Part shown: positions 1 to 24,174 of the stretch, piece after piece
How the letters are laid out: each line of letters opens with the position of its first letter
Position numbering within the stretch: the stretch's first letter is position 1
Source of the DNA: Astropecten irregularis
Lineage: Eukaryota; Echinodermata; Asteroidea; Paxillosida; Astropectinidae
NCBI GenBank assembly: GCA_963971285.1
Contig: OZ020255.1
Location: 18,186,931-18,250,930, forward strand
DNA length: 64,000 nucleotides
Direction of reading: 5' to 3'
Notes under the pieces: generated by a model
Told to the model about the DNA's origin: nothing
Database searches by the model: none
The model's input: the letters and a program-made list of their open reading frames with translations, nothing else
Translations under genes and position numbers: made by a program

Positions 1-1
1 T

Positions 2-3000
2 ATACGGGAGCTGAAGAGAATACACAACGAGGACCAATCACGGTTCAGCCATCACCAAATACTCAACAATCACTACCTACTCCTAGGACTGCTGGGCAAA
101 GGAGGATTCAGTGAAGTACACAAGGTAAACTAACAAAGAAAGAAACTAACAAACAAGCACAGTCATCTGATTATTAAAAGGATGTGTCCGTATCAGGCTT
201 GTTAGGGCTGTGGCTTCGCATCTTTCCCCACAAGGGTGCAGCAGGACAAAAAATAGCCATAGCCTTATGTATAATAATTATGTATCTTCTTCTTGTCGAG
301 TCGGTACACTAACACTGCACCCATCCAGCATTGCACACAAAGTCTTTTTCTGGGGTAGGGTGTTATGACAAGGTCATTTTGGTGTGCATTAATCGTCAAG
401 TTTGGGGCAAACTAGAAGATGTTCCGCGGTTTGTTCTCCCCCAAGAGCTTGATTCAATACCTGCCTAAACAAATCCTTTAACCCTGATTCTCTTTCCACC
501 TGGCGATCAGACAGCTTGAACAAACAAAGGGCCTTTTCGAAACTCGGGCTCAGGCTCCGTCTCCATTTCCTGTATCCATTCTAAAATAACGGGTATCAAA
601 AAAGGCTTTTGGCTGCAGTTCAGAAGTAGATTCTCTGGTTTGAAAAGGAAAACAGAGCTTCAGCTTCAATGAAAAACCACAGCCTATATTTTCAGCATAT
701 GGATGACGGAACCTGAGCCGTTTCGAAAAGGCCCAAAGAATGACTTCATGTGGGTATCAGGATGACATTTATGAATGATTTCTGTGTACTGTCTGTTGCT
801 TTGCAGGGTTTTGATCTGAAGGAACAGAGATACGTCGCTTGTAAAATACACCAACTCAACAAAGAATGGAAGGAGGACAAGAAAGCTAACTATATAAAGT
901 AAGTCCAAACTCCAAATCATCACCGAGGAATGTAAGATCTTTATCTTGAGAACTCCCAAATTTCAATCAAAATCTATCGTGTGCAAGCAGTCTTTCACTA
1001 GAAAAGTTCCTGTGCAACTTTTCAAGGGAAACATTTTTTGTTGGTGTGAAGGAGAGCCTGGTATTTCCATCCTGGCGGAATCTTTCTCAAAGGCTAAATT
1101 ACTTTGACTTACTTGGAGGAAGGGGGGCCTGACGTTGCGATCCTAGCAGGATCTTTCTCAAAGGCTAAGAAAGATACTGCTATGATCGAAATGTCATGCC
1201 TTCCTAACTCCAAGCATTTTATATAATATTTCAGGTCAATATTTTGGTTGATGAGCAGTTTGCAGCAGTTTTTTACTTGTTTTCAAATATTTGCTGGTTT
1301 AAATTCCAAATTGTCCTACTTTTCTCAAAAGAAGGTTTGAAAGTCATCATTCAGGTGTCATCGTTGCCTGTGATAATCAGTTCACACACAACACACAATT
1401 TTTTATAAATGCTCCTCCAGTGTTTTAAGATATAGTGAAAAAAAAAATAAGAAGTCATGTAGCAGAGAGAAGTTCTCGTAATTCAAGTAATTCAACGGTT
1501 TTGTTGTTTTCCTTTCTTGTTTCAGACATGCACTTAGGGAATATGAAATTCACAAGAGTCTAGATCATCAGAGAGTGGTCAAGCTCTACGACGTCTTTGA
1601 AATAGATTCAAATTCGTAAGTATCCAGAACATGTCATTTATCTTTGTTTGTTTGTTAATCAGAAGCCATGAGACATACTCACAAACCTTGGTCCTCGTAA
1701 GACTCAACACATTGGTCCTCACAAGACTCAACATTGGTTCTCGCAAGACTCAACATTGGTTCTCGCAAGACTCAACATTAGTCCTCGTAAGACTCAACCT
1801 TGGTCCTCGTAAGACTCAACATTGGTCCTCGTATTATAAGACTCAAACTTAGTCCTCGTAAGACTCAAAATTAGTCCTCGTAAGACTCATCCTTGGTCCT
1901 CGTAAGACTCTACCTTGGTCCTCATAAGACTCAACCTTTGTCCTCGTAAGACTCAACATAAGTCCTCATAAGACTCAACCTTGGTCCTCATAATGCTAGT
2001 AGTCCAAACAAAACCCTTCACACGTTTGAGCCCCACGAAAATTCCAATGAACCAACTCCAAAAGTCTACATGCTTCAACTTGTTATTAAGAAAGACTGTT
2101 TTTTCCCCTCTGCAGATTTTGCACAGTGTTGGAATACTGCCCTGGAAATGATTTAGATTTCTACCTAAAGCAGCACAAGATCATCGGAGAAAGAGAGGCT
2201 CGATCGATCATGATTCAGACGATATCAGCACTGAAATATCTCAACGAGCGTAAACCACCTGTCATCCATTATGATCTAAAGCCTGGTGAGTATAATAGAA
2301 GTGTGGTGTTGTGGTCTAATGGTCTGGCGTGTCGTACTCAAGGTCTTGTAGTCAAATAACAGATTGTGGGTTCGATTTCAGCCATGGGCTAGTGGTGCTT
2401 GCATCCTTGGGCAAGACGCTTTGTCACATATTGCTCCTCTTCACCACGTATCACATTATCTAGACTTGGACTAAGGTGGTTCTGGAGTTGATTTCAACTC
2501 AACATAACTTACTATCAATCGTAGGACATACAATGCATTGCAACCCCACATAGAACTTGTAGGATACGATGGGTTACCCTTCATACCTCGAGTTACGATC
2601 GATCAAAGGGCTTTGTGAAATCAACCCCTAGACCAAGGTCTACATAAAAAATCAACAGGTCGTTGCACTTTGGAAAATAACGTTTAATCAGAGAATGTCT
2701 CAATGTGAAATATTGTTTTAAAAATCCCTATACAAGGAGAAAAATGCACTGTTGTCTGAAATTACCAGCCAAGTATCTTTTTGGAATTTCATGGTAATAA
2801 ATTTCATGAACTTTTTAATAAAAAAAAATCTGATATATAATATTAACTGGTAATTTGCTGTTTTTTCTGGTTTGACATTAAAGGTAACATTCTCCTAAGT
2901 TCGGGAAACGTCAGTGGCGAGATCAAGATAACGGATTTTGGACTTTCAAAGATAATGGACGACGATCATTTCAACCTGCAAGAGGGTGGAATGGACCTCA

Positions 3001-5204
3001 CGTCACAGGGAGCTGGAACATACTGGTCAGTAGTGCGGTATTTTTGCTTTCACTACCTTTTAAAGTCCCAAGCCAGAGCATGTTTGGGGAATAAACCCCT
3101 GGGCCTGTTTTGTCTCAGGCACGATATCAGTGATCCTGCTGATCAGTGATCAGGATCCCATTTTAGCATATCCTGCATGGGACGTGGATTCACAAGATCT
3201 CTGATCACGTGCCTGATTCAAATAGGTCCCCTAACTCTGTGTGAAGGTTGCTGGCAGTGTACAACAGTGATAGTTTAGTTGAGGACATCTATTGTAGTTG
3301 AGGCCACCTATTCATTTAATCAATTTTAAAACCACTAAAACTACTCTCCTAAATAGATGTTGGTGATGGTGTCCTCTTGAATATTACCAAGGTTTAATTT
3401 GTGGAAAGAGAGCAGGGCTTTGATTTCTTGAAGGAAATTATGGGGTAAAACAGTATAACGAAGATGCGACATTACACAGACGAATCGTTTTAGCCATTTA
3501 CTACTTAGGGGTCAATTTTACCAAACTCATCGTAACTTACTATCAATCGTAGGACTTATGATGCATTGCAGCCCTACATAGGATACGATGGGTTATCCTT
3601 CATAACTTGAGTTACGATTGGTCATAGGGCTTTGTGAAGTTAACCCTAGTTGTCTTAAATTATACTATCACCTATACCAGGGCTGGAAATAAGGTTTGGT
3701 GAGGGCAAGGACAATTTTCCATTGATTTCGTTCAAGAGGAATGCGTCTGCTGAATGTTGTTAATATTTGTTATTGCTGCAGGTATTTGCCACCAGAATGT
3801 TTCCAGGTCGGTCAGGAACCGCCAAAGATCTCATCCAAAGTTGACGTATGGTCCGTGGGCATCATCTTCTATCAATGTCTGTACGGAAAGAAGGTGAGGA
3901 TCACCATCAAATTCCCAAATTCCCAAGAAAGGACTAGAGGCCTTTTCACTTTCCTTTTCGATCCGTGTGGAAACCAATCCGGATCTGCCCCGTTTCAGCC
4001 CGGCAAGTTTTTGAACCGGATCGAAGGACACGGATCACGACGAAGAATGCAGTTTGGAAACGTGTTGAGAATTTCAACCCTGCTCCCTACCAGGGTTGAT
4101 TTTGATCTGGTTGGCCATCCTACCCAGGTTGGCTTGGGGTTGAAATGTGTGCAAAGTGTGAAAAGGGTTAAAAAGAAATCTATAGGCCAGATTTCACAAA
4201 ACAGTAAGATCGGTGTTATGACAAGTGTTGTGACTTCACACTTTGCTTAACGATTAAGCCTGATTCACCTTTTTAAGATCAATCTTAGTGCTTTGTGAAA
4301 TCAACCCTTGATCTGCCTTTACTCAACAGGACCTCAACATTTTCTGATTTTTGTGTTAAATTCTTATTTTTGTGACTGTGATTTGCAGCCCTTCGGTCAC
4401 AACCTCTCCCAGGCATCCATCTTAGAGCAGAAAACTATACTCAAAGCAACCCAAGTCCAGTTCCCACCCAAGCCAGTCGTCAGCTCAGAGGCAAAGGTTC
4501 GTAATTGCTGTAAACTCCCTCTTCCAGTTCCAATGAGGAACCTTCAATATCAGTTTCGGTTCTCAGGAAGAACATTCATTATTAACCTTGGTTCTCAGAA
4601 AGAACCATCATTATCACCCTGGTTTTATGGAAGAAATTCTATCACCCTGGTTCCCTGGTAGAACATTCAGTATCACCCTGGTTCCCAAAAGAACCCTGGT
4701 TCCCAAGAAGAACCATCATTATCACTCTGGTTCCCAGGAAGAACATTCAATATAACCCTGGTTCAAAGAACAAATCTTTACTACAATCACTGGTTCAATG
4801 GAAGAACCTTAACTTCATCCCCGGTTCCGATGAGGAATAAAGAACAATCACCTTAAGTTCTAGTTCTGGTTCTGTGCCTGTAACCAACTTCATCCCCGGT
4901 TCCGATGAGGAATAAAGAACAATCACCTTAAGTTCTAGTTCTGGTTCCGTGTGTAACTAACTTTTTCGGTTTGTTTATTCATTTCTACTTTCTTATTCAG
5001 GATTTTATCCGTCAGTGCCTAGTTTACCAAAAGGAGGATCGCGTGGATGTTCTGACCCTCGCCAAACAGCCATACCTCCTGCCCGTCGGAGGACGAAAAA
5101 ACCTAGCTGCCAACAACAGCACAGCAGCTCTGAACAGTGTTAGTAGTTCTAATGTAGCCGTCAGCTCTTCAAACTCATCAATTCTTGAGGGCAGTTCACA
5201 GTGA
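2..5204 (+). CDS. TLK: Tousled-like serine/threonine kinase, 3' part (8 coding exons)
   Basis: Coding exons are 2-124, 807-898, 1526-1615, 2116-2285, 2884-3025, 3782-3893, 4389-4496 and 5001-5204. They join in one frame to 346 residues plus a TGA stop, and every junction is GT-AG. The 5' part of the gene lies left of the window. Visible kinase features in order are the glycine loop LGKGGFSEV, the ATP-binding Lys in VACKIH, the catalytic loop HYDLKPGN (Tyr where most kinases have Arg, as is usual in TLKs), the metal-binding TDFGLSK, the activation segment [11 protein letters not shown], and the [10 protein letters not shown] helix. The family acts in the nucleus on the histone chaperone ASF1 during replication and repair; that role is taken from the family. 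The tail after the kinase domain is Ser/Asn rich, as in vertebrate TLK1 and TLK2. The sequence does not show which vertebrate paralogue is closer, and many invertebrates have only one. Confidence 0.96.
125..806 (+). other. TLK intron with an inverted-repeat element
   Basis: This intron runs from GTAAAC to TTTGCAG. It is non-coding and holds one copy of the GGGCCTTTTCGAAAC-ended element at 529-734. Short reading frames in it are not conserved and cross the element. Confidence 0.7.
529..734. mobile_element. Short inverted-repeat element, family A, copy 1
   Basis: Both ends carry GGGCCTTTTCGAAAC in inverted orientation, followed by a run of GAGCCT/GGCTC. The interior holds a conserved block with AACGGGTATCAAAA, GAAGTAGATTCTCTGG and GAAAAGGAAAACAGAGCT. 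The same block recurs at 15373-15556, 19431-19590, 21640-21865, 33699-33920, 33974-34242 and 35769-36010. There is no coding capacity, so it looks like a non-autonomous DNA transposon. The target duplication is unclear. Confidence 0.75.
1127..1290. mobile_element. Dispersed GATCCTGCTAGGATC repeat, family U
   Basis: The sequence GATCCTAGCAGGATC with TTTCTCAAAGGC, and just after it an opposed degenerate copy, sit next to TTTTGGTTGATGAGCAGTTT. Related copies lie near 12717-12830, 14233-14325, 16230-16290, 21113-21160, 29358-29460, 50277-50310, 56051-56410 and 60061-60130. The longest copies share the tail TTTTGGTTGATGA, also seen near 40803. The typical core reads GAGAAAGATCCTGCTAGG then ATCGAAACGTCAGGCC. 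Confidence 0.7.
1686..1992 (+). repeat. Minisatellite in TLK intron, unit about 21 bp
   Basis: About 14 degenerate tandem copies of a unit containing TTGGTCCTCGTAAGACTCAA fill the start of the intron after the FEIDSNS exon. A 73-residue open frame across it is an artefact of a unit length divisible by three. Confidence 0.9.
2308..2455 (+). mobile_element. tRNA-derived SINE, truncated
   Basis: A tRNA-like head (GTGGTCTAATGGTCTGGC, then a B-box-like GGGTTCGATTTC) is followed by CCTTGGGCAAGACGCTTT. The same body occurs in a longer copy at 21160-21525. This copy ends where a family C element begins, so the 3' end is missing. Confidence 0.75.
2482..2629. mobile_element. Family C palindromic element, copy 1
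   Basis: About 145 bp with inverted ends AGGGGTTGATTTCAC and an interior with ACTTACTATCAATCGTAGG, ATGCATTGCA and TACGATGGGTTA. Six copies occur in the window: here, 3507-3648, 5528-5656, 16708-16846, 31896-32050 and 32389-32530. The short length, inverted ends and copy number fit a miniature inverted-repeat transposon (MITE). The superfamily was not determined. Confidence 0.8.
3101..3231. mobile_element. Family D palindromic element, copy 1
   Basis: Inverted ends GGGCCTGTTT plus TCAGGCACG flank a GATC-rich centre (GATCCTGCTGATC, then GATCCCATTTTAGC). Other copies are at 6155-6277 and 46371-46506. No coding content. Confidence 0.75.
3507..3648. mobile_element. Family C palindromic element, copy 2
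   Basis: Intact copy inside the same TLK intron as family D copy 1, bounded by TAGGGGTCAATTTTACC and GTGAAGTTAACCCTA. Confidence 0.8.
4540..4950 (+). repeat. Degenerate minisatellite in TLK intron
   Basis: Repeats built on CCTGGTTCCCAAGAAGAACC with CATTATCA spacers lie just after the exon ending SSEAK. They are followed by a direct duplication of about 73 bp (unit starts AACTTCATCCCCGGTTCCGA, near 4810 and 4883). The array stops shortly before the last TLK exon. Confidence 0.85.
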
Positions 5205-5527
5205 GTTAAACCAGGAAAGAACCTGGAGTAGTGGTTTAAAGCTCTTGTGAGGCAGGCTGTCCATCTGAACCACCGAAATGACGTGGAAGTGAGGCAGTCC
5301 CTGCTACAAAGGACTGGGAATCGGTTCTTTTAGCATTCAGAGAGCGAGAACTTTTAAAGGAACGTTGAGGAACCTTCAATCATGGCAGAGGATCTTTAGA
5401 AGGCCACAGCTTCAGAAGGTGATTGCGAAGATCTAGGACAGCTCCACGATCACAGCAGCAAGACCAGAAACAAGTTGCTCTGTATCGGTGAGTGAATGGC
5501 ATCCACAAGTAAGAACAGTTCCACACC

Positions 5528-5656
5528 TGGAGTCGATTTCAAGAAGCCCTACGATCAATCGTAACTCGAGTTACGAAGGATAACCCATCGTAGGGGGACA
5601 TATACTACGTCCACACTTGATAGTAAGTTACGATGAGTTTGGTGAAATCGATCCCT
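5528..5656. mobile_element. Family C palindromic element, copy 3
   Basis: Opposite orientation to copies 1 and 2. It lies about 320 bp after the TLK stop, so it is probably transcribed in the 3' UTR. Confidence 0.75.
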
Positions 5657-6154
5657 GGTTCCAGAGTAGCGTCACTTCTGCAAGTGGAACTGATCTCTGG
5701 AACGCACTCCGGGCAAGAAATAACTTGGGGCATCGGGACCTCAGAGGGCTTCAAGTTGTCCGAGCTGATTCTCTAACAATCCAAGAACCAAGAAGAGGAT
5801 AGAATAGAAAAAAAACAGTTCTCCCAGATCCTCGTACCATCTAGTCCTTCGTGCCCTATCCTCTTCGTGCAGGCTTCATTGAGGGCGCTATACTACCCCA
5901 TAAATGTACACAAGCGGGTACTCCCTCCTCATGGTTTTGTGTGTTTGTTGCTTGCCCCAGCTCAAGATTTACAGGACGACCTCTCCACGTTTTTGGACAA
6001 TGCTGCTGTTTTCTGTTCGAGTTCCCTTACTGTAGAGGGATGTATTTTTTTTCCACTGCCAAATTGCAACAAAACGCATACAAGACTTGCATGCAGTTGC
6101 TTATGATTACCAAGGATGCATAAACATGAGATTAACCTTTTGAAATTGCCTCTT

Positions 6155-6277
6155 GGGGCCTGTTTATTTCAGGCACGAGCTCGGTGATCCTGCTGATCCG
6201 GATCCCATTTTAGCTCATCCTGCATGGGACGTGGATCTGCAAGATCACTGATCACGTGCCTGAAACAAACAGGCCCC
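6155..6277. mobile_element. Family D palindromic element, copy 2
   Basis: The best-preserved copy, with ends GGGGCCTGTTT and AACAGGCCCCT in inverted orientation and the TGATCACGTGCCTGAAAC arm complete. Confidence 0.8.
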
Positions 6278-6540
6278 TAGTTATCAATTCTTGTAACTGA
6301 GTACAGCACCCATAGGTTACCAGTCAAAATCCCATGTGTATACTATAGCTATGACTGGTTCCCAGTTTTTAGCTGAGCAAATATTCATGCTAAGCTAAAA
6401 TATGATGTGAACCAGTCAAAAGCAATATACAAGGCATGGAATTTTAGTTGGTAACCAGTATGTGCTTAGCAGTTATGAATTCAGTGAGTGGAGTACATTA
6501 TCACTGGATTTATACTTTATATTAAAGTCCTACCTGTGTT

Positions 6541-6546
6541 AATAAA
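6541..6546 (+). terminator. Possible poly(A) signal for TLK
   Basis: AATAAA, about 1.34 kb after the TLK stop. Plausible, but AT-rich sequence makes chance matches likely. Confidence 0.3.
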
Positions 6547-7299
6547 GACCAAGTCACTGGGGAAATTTGTCAAAGCTATTCCGTGGAAAATTGTTCAAAT
6601 TTTCTAACTGCGCTATGTGAGATAGACACACACAGCATCCGCTCTTTGCATTCAGAAGCTCTATTTGCCCCCAGAATCTTTTGAAACAAATCATAAGTAT
6701 AAAATTAACTCCAAATATCAAAAAGACTGATTTCTGCGTAAACTTAATCACATTTTTCCTCTGCCGCATGTATTTCTACCTTTTTGATCTGAAATACCAA
6801 TGATTTTTGGTTTCTTGCAAGCATTGCATAATTTGCATTACGGATGGAGCAGTATGATACCACGTTTCCTGTTGCTTGACCTATAAACAGATTCTAACTC
6901 ACCTATGAGAAAACTTGCTTCGTATCAAACCCTTATGGTTATCGTGTGACGGGGTCTTGCGTACCAGGACAGGAATGTAAAAGACACCAGTCTAATTCCT
7001 CACACAGTTATTTGAATCGAGCCCTACAGTAAATTTCACAAAGATAAATCTTTAAATTTTGGATCAAGCTAAGTTGCTTAGCAAAGTGTGATGTCACAAA
7101 TCACCATGGCGATATTGAAAATTCGTCTTAACGGTTCTGCAACTACACATGATGCATTCTGTCTTCCGATTGTTTATCTCTTGTGAACTTCACACAGTTC
7201 TAATCACTGTTCATCAAAAATTCTTGTTCTCTTTTGAAAAGCAAGTGCAAAATTTGAGTATTTTGTAATGATTGGGGGTTTATTGAAACTTTCAATTGC

Positions 7300-7420
7300 A
7301 ATGGTAAACATTTCTTTGATACTCAAATAACCACAAGGGAAACCAGAGCACCGGTGCAGTGTTCCTGAGGTCGCTGGTTCGATTCCCGCTCCAGTCACTT
7401 TCACTTTGTTCACTTTTCAA
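7300..7420 (+). mobile_element. tRNA-like SINE fragment
   Basis: A B-box-like GGTTCGATTCC is followed by CACTTTGTTCACTTTTCAAT, the same 3' body seen at 30570-30775 and, inverted, at 20733-20930, 22655-22755 and 36665-36850. The tRNA cloverleaf is degenerate, so it is not annotated as a tRNA gene. Confidence 0.65.
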
Positions 7421-8446
7421 TTTCTTTGATCCACTAAAGGAAGAATGCATTTTATATTTGAGCTGCAATCATTTCAGAGTGCATTCAAAAATGATATCTT
7501 AACTTTCTTGGTTTTATGCAAATTGGAATTTCCATATTCATGAGTAAGAATGTGATGTCAAAGTCCGCTCCGTAACCTGTTTGATTTTGTGCAAAAAAGT
7601 GGACACAAAAATTTGGTGGAATTTATTTCACTTTGTTTTGACAATGGCTTTCCTGATGACTGAACCCTCACTCATTTTTTTTCCTTGTTGAATAATGTGC
7701 CTTGCTCTTAATCAACACATTTTTTTGTGGCCGAAACAGATGTCTGTTGATCAAATTCCCTGTTTCATTCGGAATGTTTTTACAATCATGGCTAATAGGA
7801 TTTCACTGGACCGTTAATTATTGCAAATTATGTGAACAAAATGAAAAGGTTCTTCCTTGATGAAAAAAAAATTGGTCGAATTGTTCATTTCACAGCCACT
7901 GGGACCATGAAAGGAATGCCTGATTCAAATAATTTTCATCTGATTTTGTGTTTTTGAGGGTTCATTTTCTAGACCTTTCACATCATTGCTTGTTGCAAGT
8001 GGAATTGTTTGGGATTCATTTGGTCATTTCCACCATGTACCATTTGAGATTGCGGCCAATTTTTGTTGAGGATTTAAACTGAATTGTTATCGTGCTTGAA
8101 TTGGAATTAAGTCTTAATCCACAATATCTTGTGTATCAGCATCTTCACTGAAAAAGGAGATTATCGCAAAAAACAACAACACTGTTTTGCACTGATGTAC
8201 TGTACACATTTGTTCAGCATCTGGTTGGAATCTTTGCAAAATACTCTTAAAAACCAGAAAAACAATTTTGCTTGGTTCTTTTTAACTGCATCCGTCATTG
8301 TAATTTCCGTTCCTGGTCAATTTTGCTGTACCTTAAATCACCCTCACAGTTGAAGCTGTAATCTTTTGTGAATTTGTCCGTTATACCGATGTGATTGTAT
8401 ATCCTAAAAGTATTTTTCGGGGCAGTGTCCAATATTTGTGCCATTC

Positions 8447-8691
8447 AGGGGCAAATTTCATAGAGCTGCTTAGCACAAAAATTCGCCAAGCATGACATTT
8501 CTGTCTTGGTAAAAACAGGATTAACTAACAAATTTCCTTGTGTTGTGTATCACTTGCAATTGTTCTCTGGCTGTTGTTCGCTGACCATGAATATCAAATG
8601 GAATTCTCAATGGTGGTTTGTTTTATTGGGCAAGCTATTTTTGTGCTAAGCAATTTTGTTGTGCTAAGCAGCTCTATAAAATTGGCCCCTG
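8447..8691. mobile_element. Family V inverted-end element, copy 1
   Basis: Begins AGGGGCAAATTTCATAGAGC and ends with the inverted counterpart CTCTATAAAATTGGCCCCT. The inner motif GCTAAGCA is repeated at both ends. A second full copy lies at 33051-33299, and degenerate pieces lie at 12515-12640 and 62360-62490. Confidence 0.75.
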
Positions 8692-9247
8692 GTCATAACA
8701 GGTTAAGGCAAGGTTAGCGAGGGGGTCCATATCTGTAAATTTTTTCATCTATTAATTTTGAATGAATAAGATTGAAATCAATTTCAACTTAAATCAGACA
8801 AAACAATAATGCTGATTATGAAGATTAGTAAAAGGATAATTGATGTACTGTATAAGTTTTACAGATATTACATGGACACTGCCAGAAATCCTGCCCCAAC
8901 CTGATTTAATTGAGGTGACCCATATAATTAAGTGCTACTATACCTTGACCTATACCATCAGTGTTATGAAAAGGAACTCTTGTGTTTTTACGAACGAAAC
9001 AAAGTTCTTTGCTGAAAGGGTTTAAAGTTTAACCCCATCAATGTTCTGCCAGAGGACCTGTCTCCAAAATAAGTAACTTAAAGTTACTAATTTTGGTTAC
9101 GTTTTACTAATTTTTAGTTACTTTGGATGTTTACCCTAATACCCTAACAAAACAACAAAAATATATTCAGAATCCTACTTCTTTGCTGAGTGCCCGAGTG
9201 ATAGTCACAGTCCAGCCCTGAGCCCAGAACAATCTTCTATCACATCA

Positions 9248-9470
9248 TAGGGCCTTTACGAAATGGGGCTTTAGGCTAGGCTTGGGATTTATTATGCTAC
9301 CGCCATTTTGTGTCCTAAATGAACTGAAGGGCTTGAGATACATGGCGAAGCTGGAGCTTTTCTTTGGCTTCATCATGTGGCCCAATACCTTCGTTTAGTT
9401 TTGTGGGCCTTTAATGGCGGTAGCGAAATAAGTACCAAGCCTAGCCTCAAGCCAGGTTTCATAAAAGCCT
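9248..9470. mobile_element. Inverted-end element, family X
   Basis: The left end GGGCCTTTACGAAATGGGGC and the right end GTTTCATAAAAGCCTA are related in inverse, as are GCTAGGCTTGG and CCAAGCCTAGC. The centre contains CTTGAGATACATGGCGAAGC. A partial relative is at 24175-24290. Confidence 0.65.
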
Positions 9471-9835
9471 AATGATCGTCTCTCAATTTTTATCATTACA
9501 ATACTTAATTATGTTCCTTGCTACTCAGCTCTTACATTATCAGCTCAGAAATAATTGAACAAAAGATACGGTGACTAGTTTTCTGTCCCAAATTGTCGTT
9601 ATTTTTTTAGCAATATCAGAAGGCAGCTTTGTTTTCGTTTTTTTATGATAAATAAGACAAACCAAGAAAACACCTTTACAAGTTTACAAGGTTACCGACA
9701 AGCTGGGAAAAGCGTAGATGGACAAAAAAAATTGCATGCTTAGGTCTTTTAAATTAACAGATACAAAATTATAATTACCAAAACATTTGTAAAGTATTAC
9801 AATGTACATAATTCTATACATAAACACATTTTGCA

Positions 9836-9912
9836 TAACAATGATTCATTGTTTTTGCATTATAACAATGATGCATTGTTTTTGCATTATAACAATGATG
9901 CATTGTTATGCT
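9836..9912 (+). repeat. Short tandem repeat, unit about 31 bp
   Basis: About two and a half copies of a unit containing ATAACAATGATGCATTGTTT. Each unit is itself nearly palindromic around TGCA. Confidence 0.8.
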
Positions 9913-10518
9913 ATGCTTATGTCTTCATGCCCACTTGTATAATTGGATGTCAAATAAAAACAAAAACAGCTTTCTAGCAATTGTGGTTATGTAATTGGTG
10001 TTTCTTTTATTGTTATTCTAAACTGACGTTGGTTTTGGGTTTTTTCGCCGTTTGTTGAGTCTGTCATCTTTTTTGTTTAGAAATAAATTATTTTATTGCA
10101 AGTGTTGGTGTTTGTTTTGTTTATTTTAGTTTTGCTTTGTTTTTTGTTTTTTTTAGATTTGCTCTTAAAGTTAAAGGTGCTTTTACAAACCTCATCCTCA
10201 ATATGCCAATTTAGGCTAAAAACTTAAAAAATCCTCGACAAATATTTAATAAAGTCCTCGGCATTAAAATGTTTGATGAAATATGGATGTTACTTTATCT
10301 AAATATAAATTATTCATGTCGTTAAGCTGCAATTCCGAACAAAACGATAAAGAGCAAAATTCCCCTTTAAGTTTAAAGCCATTGACCTCCATGTTTAAAG
10401 CGCATGATTTTTATGACCTTTGATCTATGACACCAATGGTACCCGATCGTAAGAGATACGGGTTTTCAACGTTGATGAAAAGCTGGGCACCAGTGAAGGT
10501 CGTTCACGTCCATGTGGC

Positions 10519-22878
<12,360 letters not shown>

Positions 22879-23073
22879 AGGGCGCTGTTGCACTCTTGTA
22901 TAGCTGGAAGGATCGATCACACGTAGTCTTATTCGCTGACCTGCATGGCCAGAAACTCCGGTCAGTTCTCCGGTCAGTTCTCTTGGGAACTTTTCTGAAA
23001 TTTATTCCTTTTTTTGACTGTGCTACTCTAGTTTCAATTCCTTTGGTAAGAAGACAATATTTTGTCTGTGCCA

Positions 23074-23433
23074 TTAAAGGTAATATCATACTTTGCATAC
23101 TGAAACAGAAATGTTCACAGATTTACCTATAACTTACAGGGTATAAAGATGGTGATGGTAGAAACGTACAGTTACAACATTTATGCCTGAAATGCTGTAT
23201 TTATCCAGAAAGAGTAAAACCAGTGACCAACATTATTTTTGATTTTTTAAACATCAAAAATACAAGGGAAAAGACTTAAGAAATACTGTGGCCGTTTTTC
23301 ACTGTTTTCTTAAAAAGTGACCACCGTATGGGACTGAAATGTTCACAGATGACTGTTACTGTATCTTCCTTGATATTTTTGGTCATGAATCTGCATTTCT
23401 TTGACAAAAACCAAAGTATGATATTACCTTTAA
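23074..23433. mobile_element. TTAA-bounded MITE, family B, copy 1
   Basis: TTAA at both edges encloses inverted ends AGGTAATATCATACTTTG and CAAAGTATGATATTACCT. The interior includes GGTAGAAACGTAC, GATGGTGATG and TTTTCACTGTTTTCTTAAAA. Related copies are at 37513-37875, 41452-41612 (half), 41613-42132, 43775-44070, 45801-46175, 54707-55047 and 57735-57937 (half). Confidence 0.88.
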
Positions 23434-24174
23434 GCGTTGGAACAGTTTTTGTTGAATTTATTATGTGTAGTAAAAAATCAATAATCAAAGTAGTAAAATT
23501 AGTAAAATATTCATAAATAATATCTCCGTGCTAAAAGCATTTGCGTTTTTTCCAGGCATAATGCATCAGTAATCACTTCAATATATGCAATATATTGTGA
23601 ATTTTAAGAATTATAAATCACTACCTAAAAAATGTCAAGACAATTTTTCAAATCAGGGAAAAATGTTGCCATTTTCTGCCTAAACTATCTTTTTGTTGTT
23701 TATTTATTTCTTATTCAGTAGCTATTATTATTTAATTTTTTTTTTTTTATTTAACTTTTATTTAAATAATTATTGGAAATTCGAAACACAAAATGTTTAG
23801 GTTCATTTGTCTGACATATCTCAAACTATTTGGGTTTCAAACTTTTATTCTCTGGGCAATTTCACTGTCTCTTCCAATTTATTTTTGATGCGCATTTTCA
23901 TTCTTTTTCGTTCATTATATTTCAAATTTATTGAAGTGTACTCATGTTGCGTGTATTCAAACTTCTAGAGAAATAATCCAGCATCTTCAAACATTACCAG
24001 GAACAAGTTGTGGTACTAAAGAGCACTCAGCAGGAAATGTTTGGTCACCAGTTCAGAGAAAAACTCTGGACTTTGTGAACACTTTGTTAAGACCTACAGA
24101 ATTCAAATTTGCCATATTTGATCTCAAGGACTTGAAACATTTTTTAATGTGACTGTCATTTGAGGCCCACAGCA

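Larger units (their letters stand above)
5205..10474 (+). other. TLK 3' UTR and TLK-GARS1 intergenic region
   Basis: No conserved coding exon was found. The stretch contains a family C copy (5528-5656), a family D copy (6155-6277), a possible poly(A) signal (6541), a tRNA-like SINE (7300-7420), a family V element (8447-8691), a long inverted-end repeat (9248-9470) and a short tandem repeat (9836-9910). Where the TLK transcript ends is not certain. Confidence 0.6.

Noticed and set aside
23931-24152. 73-residue + frame between GARS1 and CPVL
   Set aside because: No known protein recognised and no clear splice sites at its borders; judged chance.
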